NCBI RefSeq assembly: GCF_040954835.1
Contig: NC_090714.1
Span: 3,956,501-4,020,500, forward strand
Length of the DNA stretch: 64,000 bases
Origin: Lepisosteus oculatus
Lineage: Eukaryota; Chordata; Actinopteri; Semionotiformes; Lepisosteidae
Direction of reading: 5' to 3'
Below, in pieces: positions 11,701 through 23,475 of the stretch. The notes beneath the pieces were generated by a model. That model was not told the DNA's origin, ran no database searches, and saw only the letters and a program-made list of their open reading frames with translations. Numbering within the stretch: the first letter of the stretch is position 1; every line of letters starts with the position of its first letter. The position numbers were made by a program, and so were the translations under genes.

Positions 11701-14700
11701 GTCTGTTTTGTATCTGGGTGACTTGATACAGGTGACACAGGCAAATCTTTCAGCTGTAGGGGAGAAAGACTATGATACAAATTTACATGATACAAAGAAA
11801 TGAGGGTCTTTAAAATCAGTCCTGAACTTGATGGGATCTCTCCTTCAGTATGAGCTGAAGGAACAGGAGAAAGAAATTGAAATATTTCATTTAAATGTTT
11901 TCTCTCTCAAATTATTTTCTTACCCTTTGCAAAGGAATATGACTAAACATTGTTTGTTCTGATCAATATTCTTCCCTTAACATGCCCCTGAGCTGTGAAC
12001 AGGCCTCGACAGTGATAGTAATCAGGGACAGAGTCAGGAAGGGAGAAGTGGAATTGGGCTCTAGTGAGCACTGGTGAATTGGGGTTCGAGAGGTGAAACT
12101 GGGAGCACACAGGGGTGGTGGTATAGAGAGACACAACTGCAGGAGGTATTCCAGACTGATGCTGTATTCTTTCCTTTGGCAGGAAAACCATTTGACACCA
12201 CAGAACCTGTAAACTGTGCTGTTTCCAACATTATATCCTCCATAGTGTATGGAGACAGGTTTGATTATGCTGACCCAGTCTTCCAGGCTATGGTGAAAAG
12301 GGCTAATCACATGATCAAGCTCAGTGGATCTCCTGCTATCCAGGTAACATTCTGTTGTAAAAATATGATTAAGAGAAACTTCGGAGTGGTCTTAGAGAAC
12401 ACAACAATACTAGAAAGCAAATTACCTTTAATTTCAATGTAATCCAAAATACACATACAGTTAAAGCAGAAATCCCAAACCAGTGTATGAATGATCTGGA
12501 GGCACTGTGCTGTGCTGTAGGACTTTCATCCTTCAGATGAGACAGTAAACCAGGGTCCTGGCTACTAGTGGTCTTTGAAATGCTCTGGGGGTTAAGTTTA
12601 AGGAACATAATATTTTCTTTTTCTCTGTAGCTCTACAACATCTTCCCTTTCCTTGGGTTTTTATTGAAAGCCAGGAAGAAGATTCTGATGGAAGTTGCAG
12701 AAAACATTGCTGACATGAAAAACATTGTGAAGCAGCTGCAGCAGACCTTACAGGAGCACGATAAGAGGGGGTTTGTGGATGCGTTCTTGATCAAGCAGCA
12801 GGAGGTAAGAGAGTTTACTGTGACTGGTTAGGAAACTCTGGGATTTTGCCTTAAAGGAGCCCAAAGTGTTGAATCAACAGTGTTTCTCCTGGGGCTGGTA
12901 GACTAATGACTCAGTTGTGATGCCTGTCACTTGAACAGACACACTGGAAGGGTTTCCCTCCGCTTGTTGTGTTCCACCATTTTATTTTTTTTAGTTCAAG
13001 TAGGGAGCTGAGCCAGCATGCCTAGGCTGCAAAGGAGCAAGTAAAGGTTTATTCCACACTGAGAAGAGAAGAAAAGAAACTCAACGTTCCAGCTGTTGAG
13101 CCTTCTTTGGATGTGACACCCGACCGGACACAGAGGACAATTACGCAGCTCATCCTTGTTCTGTTTAGGGACTAATTGGGTGGTAATGTAGAAAATGTGC
13201 TCACCCTGAGTGCCATCTGGGCACCTGGGGGAGTCCTGCTGAATACGTCACATTGACGCGGGAAACGCTTCGTCAGAGAAGCAGGACACTGTCTTGGGCA
13301 GATTCAGTTTTTACTGAGCTCCATAAGAAGAGCAACATGGAATTGGGCTTCCCCTGCAAAACAGACAGACTGCAGGGGTTTCCCAACTCTTATATGCAGT
13401 GCAGGCTCAGAAAGGAGTTGATGTTTCACACTTCGGGTGCTTGACATTTTCTCTGATATGTTATTCCTTTTTGTCGTGTGCTTTGAGAATGTGTCCTATC
13501 CTTTGATATGTAACAGAAGTTGGTTCCGCATACATTGATACGTAATTCTACACTTAACATTCTATAGAGGGAAATTAACTGATGCAGCAGTTAAAGGAAA
13601 ACAGCTTTATTTGGTCTTCACATACACTTTAATAACAGATGGAAGGTAGACCGGAACTGACATCAATAATTAGGACTTGTGGACTTAGGATATAGTGAAA
13701 ATTCCAATTTAGATTTCACTGTTCAGGATCTGTAATATGTCTGAATCGATAACTTATTTAAAGAGCAAACTACAAATCTCGAGCATGTTTTCCTCTTTTG
13801 ACATTCATTCAAGCTTTCAGGCCAGAGAGACTCCCATTTCCATGACGATAATCTGATACATGCATCTGGAAACATGTTTGGTGCTGGGACTGAAACAACA
13901 GGCACCACACTCCGCTGGGGGCTGCTGCTGATGGCTAAATATCCCCACATCCAAAGTAAGAGCCCCCCTGCTGACTCTCTCAACACTCTGGGTTACCAGG
14001 GAAAACCCCTGTGGTCCAGTTTTAGATGTGCACATTTGCCCAAACTGTATTGCATAACAACTGAGGAGGGCATGCCAATTTATGGTGTATGAAATTTAAA
14101 ATAAATCTGAAAATATCACAAGCACTTAAATCTGTTTCAGATTGCAACTGCAGATAATACTGCAGAAAAATAAAGATTCAAGTTTAAACCCCTCAGATAT
14201 TACGTCACCTTGAAATCCCACCCTTACCTAACCATCACATCACTGTTTCAAATGAATGGAGGCCAAATGGCCCATTTAGCCTGTTTCATGGTTCGTAGCT
14301 AATAAGATCTCATCTAGGTTTTTCTTGAAGGAAACTAGAGAATTGGCTTCAGGCACATGACTGGTTGTCTTGTTCCAGACTCCCACTGCCCTTTGGGTGA
14401 AGAAGTGCTTCCTGTTCTTGGTTTTAAATGCACTTCCACATAGTGGAACATCCTGTTAATGTTTCACTGTTTTCTTTTGAAATATTTTGCAAACAGAAAA
14501 GGTTCAGGAGGAAATTGAGAAGGTTGTCGGCACAAAGCAGCCGAGGGCTGAACATCGGAGAAGCATGCCCTACACCGATGCTGTGATACATGAAATCCAG
14601 CGCCTGGCAAATGTCGTTCCACTGAACCTTCCTCACATGACAGCGGCAGATGTTCACTTCCAGGGCTACTTCATCAAAAAGGCATGTAGACGGCACTCTG

Positions 14701-15611
14701 TCTCATACTGCTGATCAGGTGCATGTTGGGATTGATGTGAAGACTCCAGGAAAAATTGAAATATCGATGAGGCAGTAATGCCAATGGATTTTTACTGTAT
14801 AATTTTAAAACTTGAAATCATTACATTTCTGTGACATAAAGTCATCTGAAAAGTTTTTTTGGGAAAAAATAAAATACATTTCAGATTAAGTAGTAAACTT
14901 TAGTGGAGAGAAAACCAGCAGAGCCAGAGTTACTTCTTTACTGGATGTTAGAATCTCTGCTCTCTATGAATGAATGAGGGTCTTACTTCTGCTTGTCATT
15001 GGCTCACTTCAGGGGACCCCTGTCTTTCCTTTGCTGACCTCAGTGCTCCAGGATGAGACCCAGTGGGAAACGCCTCATCAGTTCAACCCTGCTCACTTCC
15101 TGGACCCTGAGGGCCAGTTTGTGAAGAAGGACGCCTTCATGGCTTTTTCTGCAGGTACAGGACTGCGGTGTGCAGCTCATTTGTAAAAAGTATTTATATC
15201 TCATGTTGCATCACTAATATGAATGACCCTGGATAGAACAGAGATAATAACACAGTCTGAACATTTAAATAAGAAAGGGTCACTTCATCATTTCTCAAGT
15301 AGCGTGATGAGTGGGCAATACAGCCTAAACACATTGACACCCAGTTCTGCAGTGTGGGATTCAGCACAGACACTCACAGTCCATGAAAAGGAGTAACCTA
15401 ACCTGTGGTGTTTGCTGTCCCAGGACGCAGGGCTTGTCTCGGAGAGAGCCTGGCCAGGATGGAGCTGTTCCTGTTCTTCACCTCGCTGTTGCAGAAGTTC
15501 ACCTTCTCTCCCCCTCCAGGAGTGCGGGAGTCTGAACTGGACCTCACTCCTGTTTTGGGCCTCACTATGAACCCATCGCTTCACCAGCTGTGTGCTCTTA
15601 GACGGGCGTAG
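8729..15611 (+). CDS. CYP2K-like cytochrome P450, complete nine-exon gene
   Basis: Exons: 8729-8926, 10906-11068, 11385-11534, 12183-12343, 12631-12804, 13814-13955, 14497-14681, 15013-15154, 15424-15611 (198, 163, 150, 161, 174, 142, 185, 142, 188 bp; 500 residues). Phases follow the CYP2 pattern. The start is the ATG before FLPEGFLQ, which gives an N-terminal membrane anchor (about residues 9-30) and the proline hinge PPGPP (40-44). Other landmarks are C-helix WKEMR (130-134), I-helix AGTETT (306-311), K-helix EIQR (362-365) and haem motif FSAGRRACLG (436-445, Cys443 ligand). The family is an ER mono-oxygenase fed electrons by P450 reductase; trout CYP2K1 hydroxylates fatty acids. It looks whole. 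The one oddity is a GC donor at intron 7 (AAG|GCATGT). Assignment to CYP2K is strong; the exact member and substrate are unknown. Confidence 0.95.
9165..9530 (+). mobile_element. SINE, plus orientation, full length, in intron 1
   Basis: The head 'ggcacagtggtgcagagatt' and 'ggttcaattcctgggg' match tRNA-type A and B promoter boxes. The body carries 'gatgggctggtgtcccattc' and 'ctgaatttgataaa', and the tail ends in GGATGG. It is the clearest copy of the SINE family in this window. The tRNA-like head is part of the SINE, not a tRNA gene. Confidence 0.75.
9530..9640 (+). repeat. Dispersed repeat shared with 2828-2935
   Basis: Words 'caacttacaagttaatgatg', 'aagtgtctctgctcaggac' and 'caacaagaacacctt' align in order with the copy in intron 8 of the upstream gene. 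It directly follows the SINE tail, so the two may have moved together or the SINE may have landed beside it. Confidence 0.55.
10445..10745 (+). repeat. ~300 bp repeat or duplicated block shared with 17735-18015
   Basis: Both copies run 'gtttcttgaaggaaacca', then 'ataactttgaa', then 'ctgaattaag', then 'aatggaga' with 'gatggaagtg' or 'aatggaagtg', then 'gtgtgactgtag'. The shared order over 300 bases suggests one duplicated unit. In this copy it lies just before exon 2. Confidence 0.6.
12485..12600 (+). repeat. Dispersed repeat fragment in intron 4
   Basis: The words 'ggcactgtgctgtgctgtag' and 'cttcagatgagacagtaaac' followed by 'gggtcctgg' match a common fish repeat. A longer copy with the same core (GATGAGACGTCAAACCGAGG) lies at 27760-27960. 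Confidence 0.5.
13010..13150 (-). repeat. Dispersed repeat in intron 5, same family as 27545-27660
   Basis: On the minus strand it reads 'ggctcaacagctggaacgtt', then 'ggaataaacctttacttgct' and 'cctttgcagcc'. The copy at 27545-27660 reads 'caacgtttcggccgcggagc' and 'ggaataaacctttgcagctc'. The family was not assigned. Confidence 0.5.
14235..14440 (+). repeat. Dispersed repeat in intron 6
   Basis: It carries 'aatggaggccaaatggccca', 'tttttcttgaaggaaactag', 'cttgttccagactcccactg' and 'aagaagtgcttcctgttctt'. This is a familiar interspersed element of fish genomes. A shorter copy is at the same intron position in the upstream gene (1290-1420). Confidence 0.6.
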
Positions 15612-15784
15612 GGCACCAGCTGTGTGCTCTGAGATGAGGGGAGTGTATTGGCGAACTACACTGATGGGCACTTGCTTCAAGTTCGGGGCCTGTTGGTTTA
15701 ATTGCCCTTTGCCTCTCCCTACTGCTTTTTGCCGTGAATATCAGGAGGATGAACAGTCTGTTAAAGTACACTGTGCAGCTTAAA

Positions 15785-16690
15785 TCAGTCCAATTAGTTA
15801 CGCATGAAATGTCTTTTCACTTGAAGATATTGGGTAATAATTTTGCTAAACTTTAGTTCCTGTTTGTGTTCTTTATATCAAACGTTTTGCCTAAAATGAG
15901 TTCTCTCCAAAATGTTTTGAGTTATTAAAAGAAAATCTGGATAACTTTATTTCTTAAGCTCTGCGAACAATTAAAAGTATTTGAACATCTTACACAAACC
16001 TTCAATGAAGTGATTAACAGCTCAAATAAGACAGAAACTTACTCAAGTGTGCCAGTTAATGATAGCTTGCTGATGTACTGGGTGAAGATTTTCCTATTTG
16101 TGTCTCAAGACTGTACTGAAAAGTGTTGGAAATATTTTTACTATGTAACAAGCTACACAGGCTAGTTTGCTGTTGGCTTGTATTTGTTAGGAGGGGTATT
16201 AGAGGACAGTCCAGTGTTTGCGCACAATTCAGGACTTTTCCAGTGTATCCCTTCTCCCTGTAGTCTAGAAAAAAAGGAAATATTGATGGCATTTGAACTA
16301 TACACACATTCAGTGTGATAAGGCTGAAAATGTGTTTTCTTTATGTCCACTCAAGGTGCTGCAACAGTTTCAGTATAAAAATATGCTTCCAGTTCATGCT
16401 GAATAACGCGGTCAAACTGAGATTTGATTTATCCTTCAACGTGATAAAAAGAACTCAGAGTTGTTTAGATGATGTTGTGTTGTGACAAGGAAGAAAGTGA
16501 GATCCAAGAAGAGTGTAAAACCTTACTCACTCTTTGGCTTTTGGTAAATGAATGCTGCTGTGCAGGTTGGTTACAAAAGGTACTTTGAAGAAGTTACATG
16601 TTTGCATTTCATTATGTTTCTAAAGAAGTGCATTTGTATTCAAATACATTAACACCCATGCTCCAAGCAGTGTTTTGCTTCCTTGTAGAA
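15785..16690. other. 3' flank of the complete CYP2K-like gene
   Basis: Matches 4440-5060 behind the upstream gene to about 16460, then becomes unique. An ATTAAA at 15924 could serve as polyadenylation signal. No other gene is seen. Confidence 0.55.
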
Positions 16691-17012
16691 GGCATACTGT
16701 TGGTCATCCATCCACAGCTCATCAGGGAATGGGAAGAAGGTGAGATACACCCTGCAGGGGGCACCAGTCCATTGCAGGACACACACAAACACACACACAC
16801 ACACTTACACCAGGGCCAGTTTCCTCAAATGCCAATTCAACTACCAGTATGTCTTTAGACAGAAGAAATGGAGCACCCAGAGGAAACCTATGTGAACAGG
16901 AGGAGAGCATACAAACTCCACGCAGATAGCATCAGTTTATAGGAATTAAACCCAGGGACACACTGCTGTGATCCAGCCCTGTTAACCATTGTGCCACCAT
17001 GCTGCCTGCTAG
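16690..17012 (-). mobile_element. SINE, minus orientation, full length, with an internal CA run
   Basis: It begins with the tail 'catccatcc', passes 'gcaccagtccattgcaggac', a CA microsatellite (about 16775-16804), 'acccagaggaaaccta', 'acaaactccacgcagata', and ends 'gttaaccattgtgccaccat', the tRNA-like head in reverse. Confidence 0.75.
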
Positions 17013-17221
17013 TGATCCCAATTGTTGTTATAGTTTACTATAGTATATCATGAACTAAAATAAAATACAGGGCATTTTGCTATAAAGGAGGGAGGGTATA
17101 GATTCTAAACCTGTGATAAAACATACAGCATGGTGTGGGGAAGAAGAGACCACATGGGTAAAATGGCTATTCTGATGAAAAATATTTCCTTTTCATTTCA
17201 CATTGCGCTTTTTGTGATCCT

Positions 17222-17347
17222 GTGTCTGTGTGGCCGCCCTGCAATGGACTGGCGTCCAGTCCAAGTCCAAGTCCCCTGCCTTGGGGCTCTTGCTTGATGT
17301 CTCCCCTGTGACCCTGAATTGGAAGACGTGGTTAGAAAATGGATGGA
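17222..17347 (+). mobile_element. SINE 3' part, plus orientation
   Basis: 'gcaatggactggcgtccagt', 'gaccctgaattggaagacgt' and the tail 'gaaaatggatggatg' are the 3' half of the same SINE family. The head is absent. Confidence 0.65.
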
Positions 17348-17734
17348 TGCGGAACAGTAAATACTTTATCGAATAAGTTTGCTTTAAGCAGTGTCAGAAC
17401 TGCCACGCAGATACAGGTGTAGAGAACACACACTGTATGTAGCACAGGGCTGTCATGTTACAGTACGTCCCCACAATCATTAATTGCAACACCAGGTATT
17501 GTATGATTCTAAGGCCCTGGAAAGCCACAATCCACACGTTAATAGGCCACATTTACACCATCAGTGGAGGGTCAGGGTTTATATATCTGGGAGGCAGGCG
17601 GCTGGGACAAGTGGTCAGAGGCCTCACATACCCAGGAGCTCTTTGACTCCTCATGAATATGTGGCTGGTTTCCGTGGAGACCAAGCTCCAGCTCGCACAC
17701 AGCTGCGTGCGCTTTGGTAGTTAGTAGCTACTTG

Positions 17735-18015
17735 ATTCAAGGATTTCCTCCAGCTGTTTCTTGAAGGAAACCAGGACAGCAACGTCAGAATTGATCAAAA
17801 AAGGTCTATTTCTACGACATCAGATAACTTTGAACCTGTCAATTAATAAATCAATTACTGAATTAAGGCACATGCAGACTATCACATCCAAATGAAGGAA
17901 ATGGAGAGGGATGGAAGTGTTCCGGGTGCCTGTCTCTGTTCCAGAGGCTTGCGCAGAAGCGGTAGGATTTTTGTAAAACTTTTTCAACAATGGTGTGACT
18001 GTAGTCTCTGGTAAT
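17735..18015 (+). repeat. Second copy of the ~300 bp block at 10445-10745
   Basis: See the earlier copy for the matching words. Here it stands alone, 2.1 kb past the stop of the complete CYP2K-like gene, with no exon 2 behind it. Confidence 0.6.
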
Positions 18016-19740
18016 ACAGTATCTATACACACACAACACAAATACAAGGGAAGATAACAGAGAAATGATCTAAAAACGCATTGAATATTAGATTCATGGG
18101 TTTGCTTGAAACAGCTTAATTAAAGGTATTCATGGGTATTAAATGGTTCGGTATATAGCTAATCACAACCAAAATGACAGCAGCTCTGGACCTGTTTATA
18201 CAGTATGCTGAGAATATTTATTCGGCGGTAATCACGCTGTATGTGATACCGTAACTTTGAGAGAGTTTATTTCCTATGGGCTAGCCACCGGTGCTGGACC
18301 GAATATTCAGATCTATCGGTTTTTCTTTGAATTGTAGGCAAGGTCTTTTGGTCTATTCGTATTTCTTGAACATTATCGTAATGGAAAATTCTTCTCCTCT
18401 CTAAGGAATCTGCACATTTGGAAATGTATCAAACGCATGTTGTGTTAATTTTTCCTGCAGGAGGGGGGTAGCTCCCAAAAGTATCCTTGCAGTTAAAATA
18501 GGTTTTTCCTCCCCCTGTGCTGTGCAGCGTATTTTTCTGTATCCAAAATATGGGGATTTGTAGTTATTTAAAGAGGCAGTGGAATGCTGCGTGAGTATTT
18601 CAACAGACAATGATAATCTTAATAATGGCGTTTCTTTTTATATTCGCGAGTACTACTGAACGGGAGGTGATGTAAAAACACCAGCAAGGCATCTTCGCCT
18701 CCTCCTTCTAACAGAACAGCAGATGAGAGGCATCAGTGATTGGATCACGGTGGTTTCTTCGTCGATTGTCAATTGGTAACAGGTGAGCTGTGTTCAGTCA
18801 CCTAATTGAGATTCAAAATGGAAAAAAAGGTCCATACCCAATCACTAGGGCAACCACCTTCCTAGCACGAACCAATCAGTAATGAAAGTCTATTCACTAG
18901 CTGTCTCCGTGAATTTAAAGAAGCGGAAAACTTCCTTTGATACTGTATGTCCTTACTTATAATCCACTGGATCATTAAACGCTGCGAGACTCTCGCAACC
19001 CTGCTTCTGGGGTGCCAGAGCTCAGCAGGTTCTATACTTAGTAGGAGCAGGACTAACCATCCAGCTGATGTAAAATTCTGAAAGAGATTTAACAAGCCAC
19101 AGGAGCTCCTAGTTCAACAGCGGGTTACCTGTAAAACCACCTCAACTGGCATTTTTTCTGGAAGAGGGATGAGATCCCTGCTATAGTCCAGCCTTTTGCT
19201 GTGAAAACAGAGGGTTGAACATTCCTGGGCTGGATTGCAAGGCAGGGTCCTTGCACAATCCAGACATACCAGTTACAATACTCCACAGCTTTGATGAAGG
19301 AACCAAAGATGAGGTGGGAACAAGGTTCCCAGGCTGAAATTGGTCTCAAATCCCAGCTAGGCACCTTGGTCACTGTGCTGTAGCATCACTGACAAGCCTG
19401 TGCTCCTGTCAATACTAGTGTTCTTCTGCAGTCACAGTGCTCAGGCTATTTAATCTGTATTAGAGGCATGACAACAGCAGAACTGAAGCCACTGGTGTAG
19501 TGCAAGGCAACATGTCATTAAGACAGAAACAGTACATATCACCCCCAACGCCCCCTTATTATACATGTTAAGATATAGCGGTTTTCCTCCAGGTGGCATT
19601 GTTGCCAAAGAAAAGCTACTCCTGAAGGTAGTTATTTCCCCAATTACTGAATCTTCAGATCAGAAAAGCCTTGGGGAATATGCAAGAGGCCCCACAACAG
19701 AGGACAGTTAATGGCTGCATGCAAAGACTTCTAGTGACAC
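18015..19740. other. Intergenic, nothing recognised
   Basis: Mixed-composition sequence. Open frames are short and show no family I know. Confidence 0.45.
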
Positions 19741-20960
19741 CTTCACTTTATTGCACAGGCATGATACAGGGTCAAGGACATAACCGGTCAGAGGATCAAC
19801 GTACAAACCCGTTTCACATTACAGATGCATTGTTGAGGGTGTCCCATTCCCAATAGGGAGCTTCAGTTAGCCATCTTCATTCTTCCCCACACAAAGAATG
19901 GGACTCTCCCCCCCCAGCTGGGAGAAAGAAAAGGTTACATGACCAGTTACTGATACAGTTGTCATTGTAGCATTTTCCAAGTATCACAGTCCAATACTTG
20001 GAACCTTCCAACCCAGACCTCCAAGCTTTGGGGTCTGCAGTGTGAACATGAGTAGTCAATGACAGCCACACCATCCCACAGACTTGTCCAGTAGAGATAC
20101 TGCTGCGAGGAAGCTTCCTTTAACACAAAGGCAGGACACACTGGGCTCTTCCTGGTATACAGCTTTCCTGGAGACTAAACCCTTTTGAATGGTTTAGTTG
20201 TGAACATGATTAAACTCCAACAGCATGCTGCCAAGACATACAGAATGGCATTTCCAGGTGTCCATTTAAGAGGGATCAATGCAGGGTATGGTACATACCC
20301 ATGGAGCCTCAGTTCTACAGGCCATTTTATAGTCCTGTGCTTTAAAACAGCCTCCAGAGTCAATACAGAACAGCCAGTTAACCCCCCCGTCTAAATCCAT
20401 AGATAAATTCTCATGCAACACCCTGAACATTTCAGCATCAGTGACTGGTGGCAAATTTACTAAACGTCAACTCACCCCAACAGAGCTTACCCATGAGCTG
20501 GCACAAACAGCCTTGTCACACACCAGCTCAACACATTTAGCTGGACAGCACCATTTCCAAGGAAGATCCCACCGATGATCAGCTAGCTTCAGTAACAGTG
20601 TTCTGGTTGAATATGCCGAGCCAGTAACATCCAGGCCACAGGAACATTGACAGTACAGCTTCCACTTAATACTTCTCATATTCTTCTCCAACTCCAAACA
20701 CCATATAAATGTTGTCCTCCCAGGCTTCACTTTTATAAGCCTCTTCATTAACTACAGGGGTTGGGCTTGTTCTGTAGGAACCTATCCCAAAAGTCCGTGT
20801 GTGTCCAGCCCAATAACACACACCTGCTTCCTGATCCTTGCCTGCTTAGAAGCCATCTTGGCTCAGAGAAGCACCACAGCCTGGGCTTGAGCCAAAATGC
20901 AAGATTCTTACTGAAGCCTTCTAGAGACGACATTGCTTTAATACATTTTCCTTGAACACT
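19740..20960 (-). other. Unidentified cysteine/tryptophan-rich exon-like block
   Basis: Three minus-strand frames look like exons. The first, 20748-20467, contains KLYCQCSCGLDV and WDLPWKWCCPAKC and runs into a possible donor GTAAGC. The second, about 20446-20290, reads GVNWLFCIDSGGCF, with an acceptor-like CCACCAG before it and GTATGT after it. The third, ending near 19880, sits after a good acceptor TTTCTTTCTCCCAG (about 19917). An AATAAA follows (about 19755 on the plus scale). The Cys and Trp spacing in the first frame is faintly like a zona pellucida C-terminal domain, but the exon order does not fit. I do not recognise the gene. It could be a decayed gene or part of an old repeat. Confidence 0.3.
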
Positions 20961-21815
20961 TTTAGACGTGTGTTCTTTCTAAACCCTTCAGCATACCTCA
21001 AAATATTTCAGAAATAGATTAAGAGAGAAAGATAATGATCTGATCAGGTTTATATATATATTCCTTTATACTAATACAGGTTTGTGATTTAACTCTTAAA
21101 TCACATCATCACTCAATGTTATTTATCTTCCTATGTCAGAACCCTTGTCGATGTCTGCTTTGATTGAAATGGTGCTCTCAGTTGATGTATCACTGCAGTT
21201 AACCAATTTAAAAAGATAAGTTGCAGAAATATAGCGTGAACTACTTTGACATGATCCAAGTGAAACATGAAGGGATGTCAAGGGGAAGTGTATTTAAAAG
21301 TTCTTTACACAAAGAGGTGTGGGAGAATGGCACAGGTGATCCACACATTTCGTTGAAGCCAACAGCCTGTCTTCTTTCGAGCAATGGCTGCGTGAGATTA
21401 TCCAATCAAACTGATACCAGTAACCAGAATGTGAACTTTCTCGTGTTCTTGTAACTTCTTAAATTAACACATCAGCTGCATGACTAATAAGGAGTACAAA
21501 GATAGAAAACTGACTGGATGATAAACGATTACAGATGAAAAATCTGAATCTGGCTTCTTGGTGCAGAGTTAAGATAAATCAGGTTGTAGAACAGCTTAAC
21601 CTGCTAAGAACAATATGTAGCTCCCTTACATATTGTTACATTCCTTCATTAATATTCCTGTGGCTCTCATATACAATTAAGGATTTTAATGTACTAACTT
21701 TGATTACTCAGATGGCCATGGACAACAATTATTTTGAAACTTGTAGCTGATGGAGGTTTCAGAAAACATGCTCGATTTCTTCCACAAGTTTCCAGGTGGA
21801 GCCAAGAAAAAAAGC
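20960..21815. other. Intergenic, nothing recognised
   Basis: AT-rich, with a short TA run near 21052. No gene, RNA or clear repeat seen. Confidence 0.45.
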
Positions 21816-21919
21816 TGCCTGCACCGTCAGACTGTGGCCACGCCCACTCGAATGACATCACTCGCAGGCCACGCCCCGCGCACCTGTGCGCCAGGTTCTG
21901 CTGGAGAGAACGGAGCTGA
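21815..21919 (+). promoter_or_regulatory. CpG-rich promoter and first exon of a plus-strand transcription unit
   Basis: CpG and GC-box content rises sharply (GGCCACGCCC twice, CACGCCCCGCGCACCTGT at 21870-21887), ending at a perfect donor GTGAGT (21920). A closely similar promoter sequence lies in the opposite direction at 25290-25307. Confidence 0.5.
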
Positions 21920-23475
21920 GTGAGTTTGTTCCGCGTCTTTTACCATTATTTTTTATTTTTCTTTTATTTTAATGTAGATAAAATGTAATTCATGCACCTA
22001 TGTAGTCGAAATCTCGCAAGATAAATTGGTAAAACACGTATTTTCCTTGGAAGCTAAATAACATTTTTTAATGTATGTCTTTTCTTTTTCAACTCTTGTC
22101 TTATTTTTAACAAGACACTTGTGTTACACAGACAACGTGTGTATTTCTTTTAAATCGAAGGAAAGCTCTGTTGTAGCAGTAATACTGCTGTACTGCCAGA
22201 ATAAAAATGTTGCTTTCCATTTGTTTCTTTATCAAACACTTCGTGAAATTTGCTCACGAACTCAAGCGTGTGCGTTTATCCAATTACCCATTACAAATTA
22301 ATTACAAATGACCCTTCCTAGAAGTTTTTTTCATTATTATCCAATGTATGTTGTGTGATTATGTTCTTAAATTCGTGGTAAAAATTCGCTTGCAATTAAC
22401 ACTTTTTAGTTTAAATGGTCTTTCAATTCTTCTGTTCTGTGTTTTTAGTTTAGTGTCTTCGGGAGGACATGATTCGCACTAAATTTCTTAACAAGTATCT
22501 TTTTGAAATGTTTTCTACGCTATCTAGCCTGGGGAAAACGCTGTTTGCTACTCAGAAATCTTGGTTTCAATTATCTTTAAATAATCGTCCAAATACTTGT
22601 GTTTTTGTGTTTCCAGTTTGGTGTCTTCGGGCAGGACATGCTTGGCTCAGCTGGTGGAATTATCGATGTAAGTATAAACCTTTTTATTCGTTTACACATA
22701 TCATTTTGAAGTACATAATGTATCTCCGAGGATTGTTGTCAAAAAAAAGACTCAAACTAGAAGATACTAGATTTCTCCAGGGCAGAAATGGTTTGACCCG
22801 ACAAAATTGAAGGCCTGCTATTTATAGCTGCGTATAATACATTATTCAGAAACCGTTTTGGCTTTCCAAACTGCATCACAACAATTAAAACAACGGAGCC
22901 TATAAAGATATGGATTAACTTTGTGTGTTAAATTAATTGTTGCAGAAAACGTTAATGAGCACATTCGTAGTGGTAGTTCCTAAACGACACACTCTAGCTG
23001 TATTGTTTCAGTATTCACACTTTAAATGTAACTGTTACACCAGGCTAATCGCTTTATTGCATCTGTAAATCTTTTTAAACTGTTTCATCTTTTGAACGCA
23101 AAAATCGATTCAGAAGATCTATCTGTTTTGGATAATTTCGAGATTCTGTTTGTAACCTAAAGTTAATACTGATTTCTGTTGTTTTACAGGAATTGCAACG
23201 AAGTTTCAGTCTTCATTCCGGTCGCTGCCTCGACTGATACCTCGGAGAAACAGTAACGTGCTGTGTGTTTCTGTTTTAACATGTAGTTGTTTGCAAATGT
23301 TTTTTTACTCTGTTGACTTGTAACAGTATTTTGCGTTAATGTAGCCGTGCTTTGACACTTTGTGATTGAAATGCATGTTGACTTTCACTTCTAAGCTTAT
23401 GCACCCGACGTATTGTAATGCTTTGTTTTGTATGTCATTTTCGCTCAATAAATTGTTGATTGAACCTTGATTTTG
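21870..23475 (+). ncRNA. Putative short spliced transcript, probably non-coding or micro-peptide
   Basis: Proposed exons are about 21870-21919, 22617-22667 (51 bp, between TTTCCAG and GTAAGT) and 23190-about 23470, with AATAAA at 23447-23452. A partial copy of the middle exon's start, TTTAGTGTCTTCGGGAGGACATG, also follows a TTTTTAG upstream (22449), so an alternative or duplicated exon is possible. A further exon-like piece (23494-23534) lies past the polyadenylation signal. Only very short frames cross the junctions; the longest from an ATG is about 25 residues. The signals are good but the product is unknown. It converges on the minus-strand unit at 24130-25310. Confidence 0.45.

Noticed and set aside
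19740-20960. Zona pellucida domain gene
   Set aside because: Only the Cys/Trp spacing in one frame is similar. The following exon-like frames do not fit the order of that domain.
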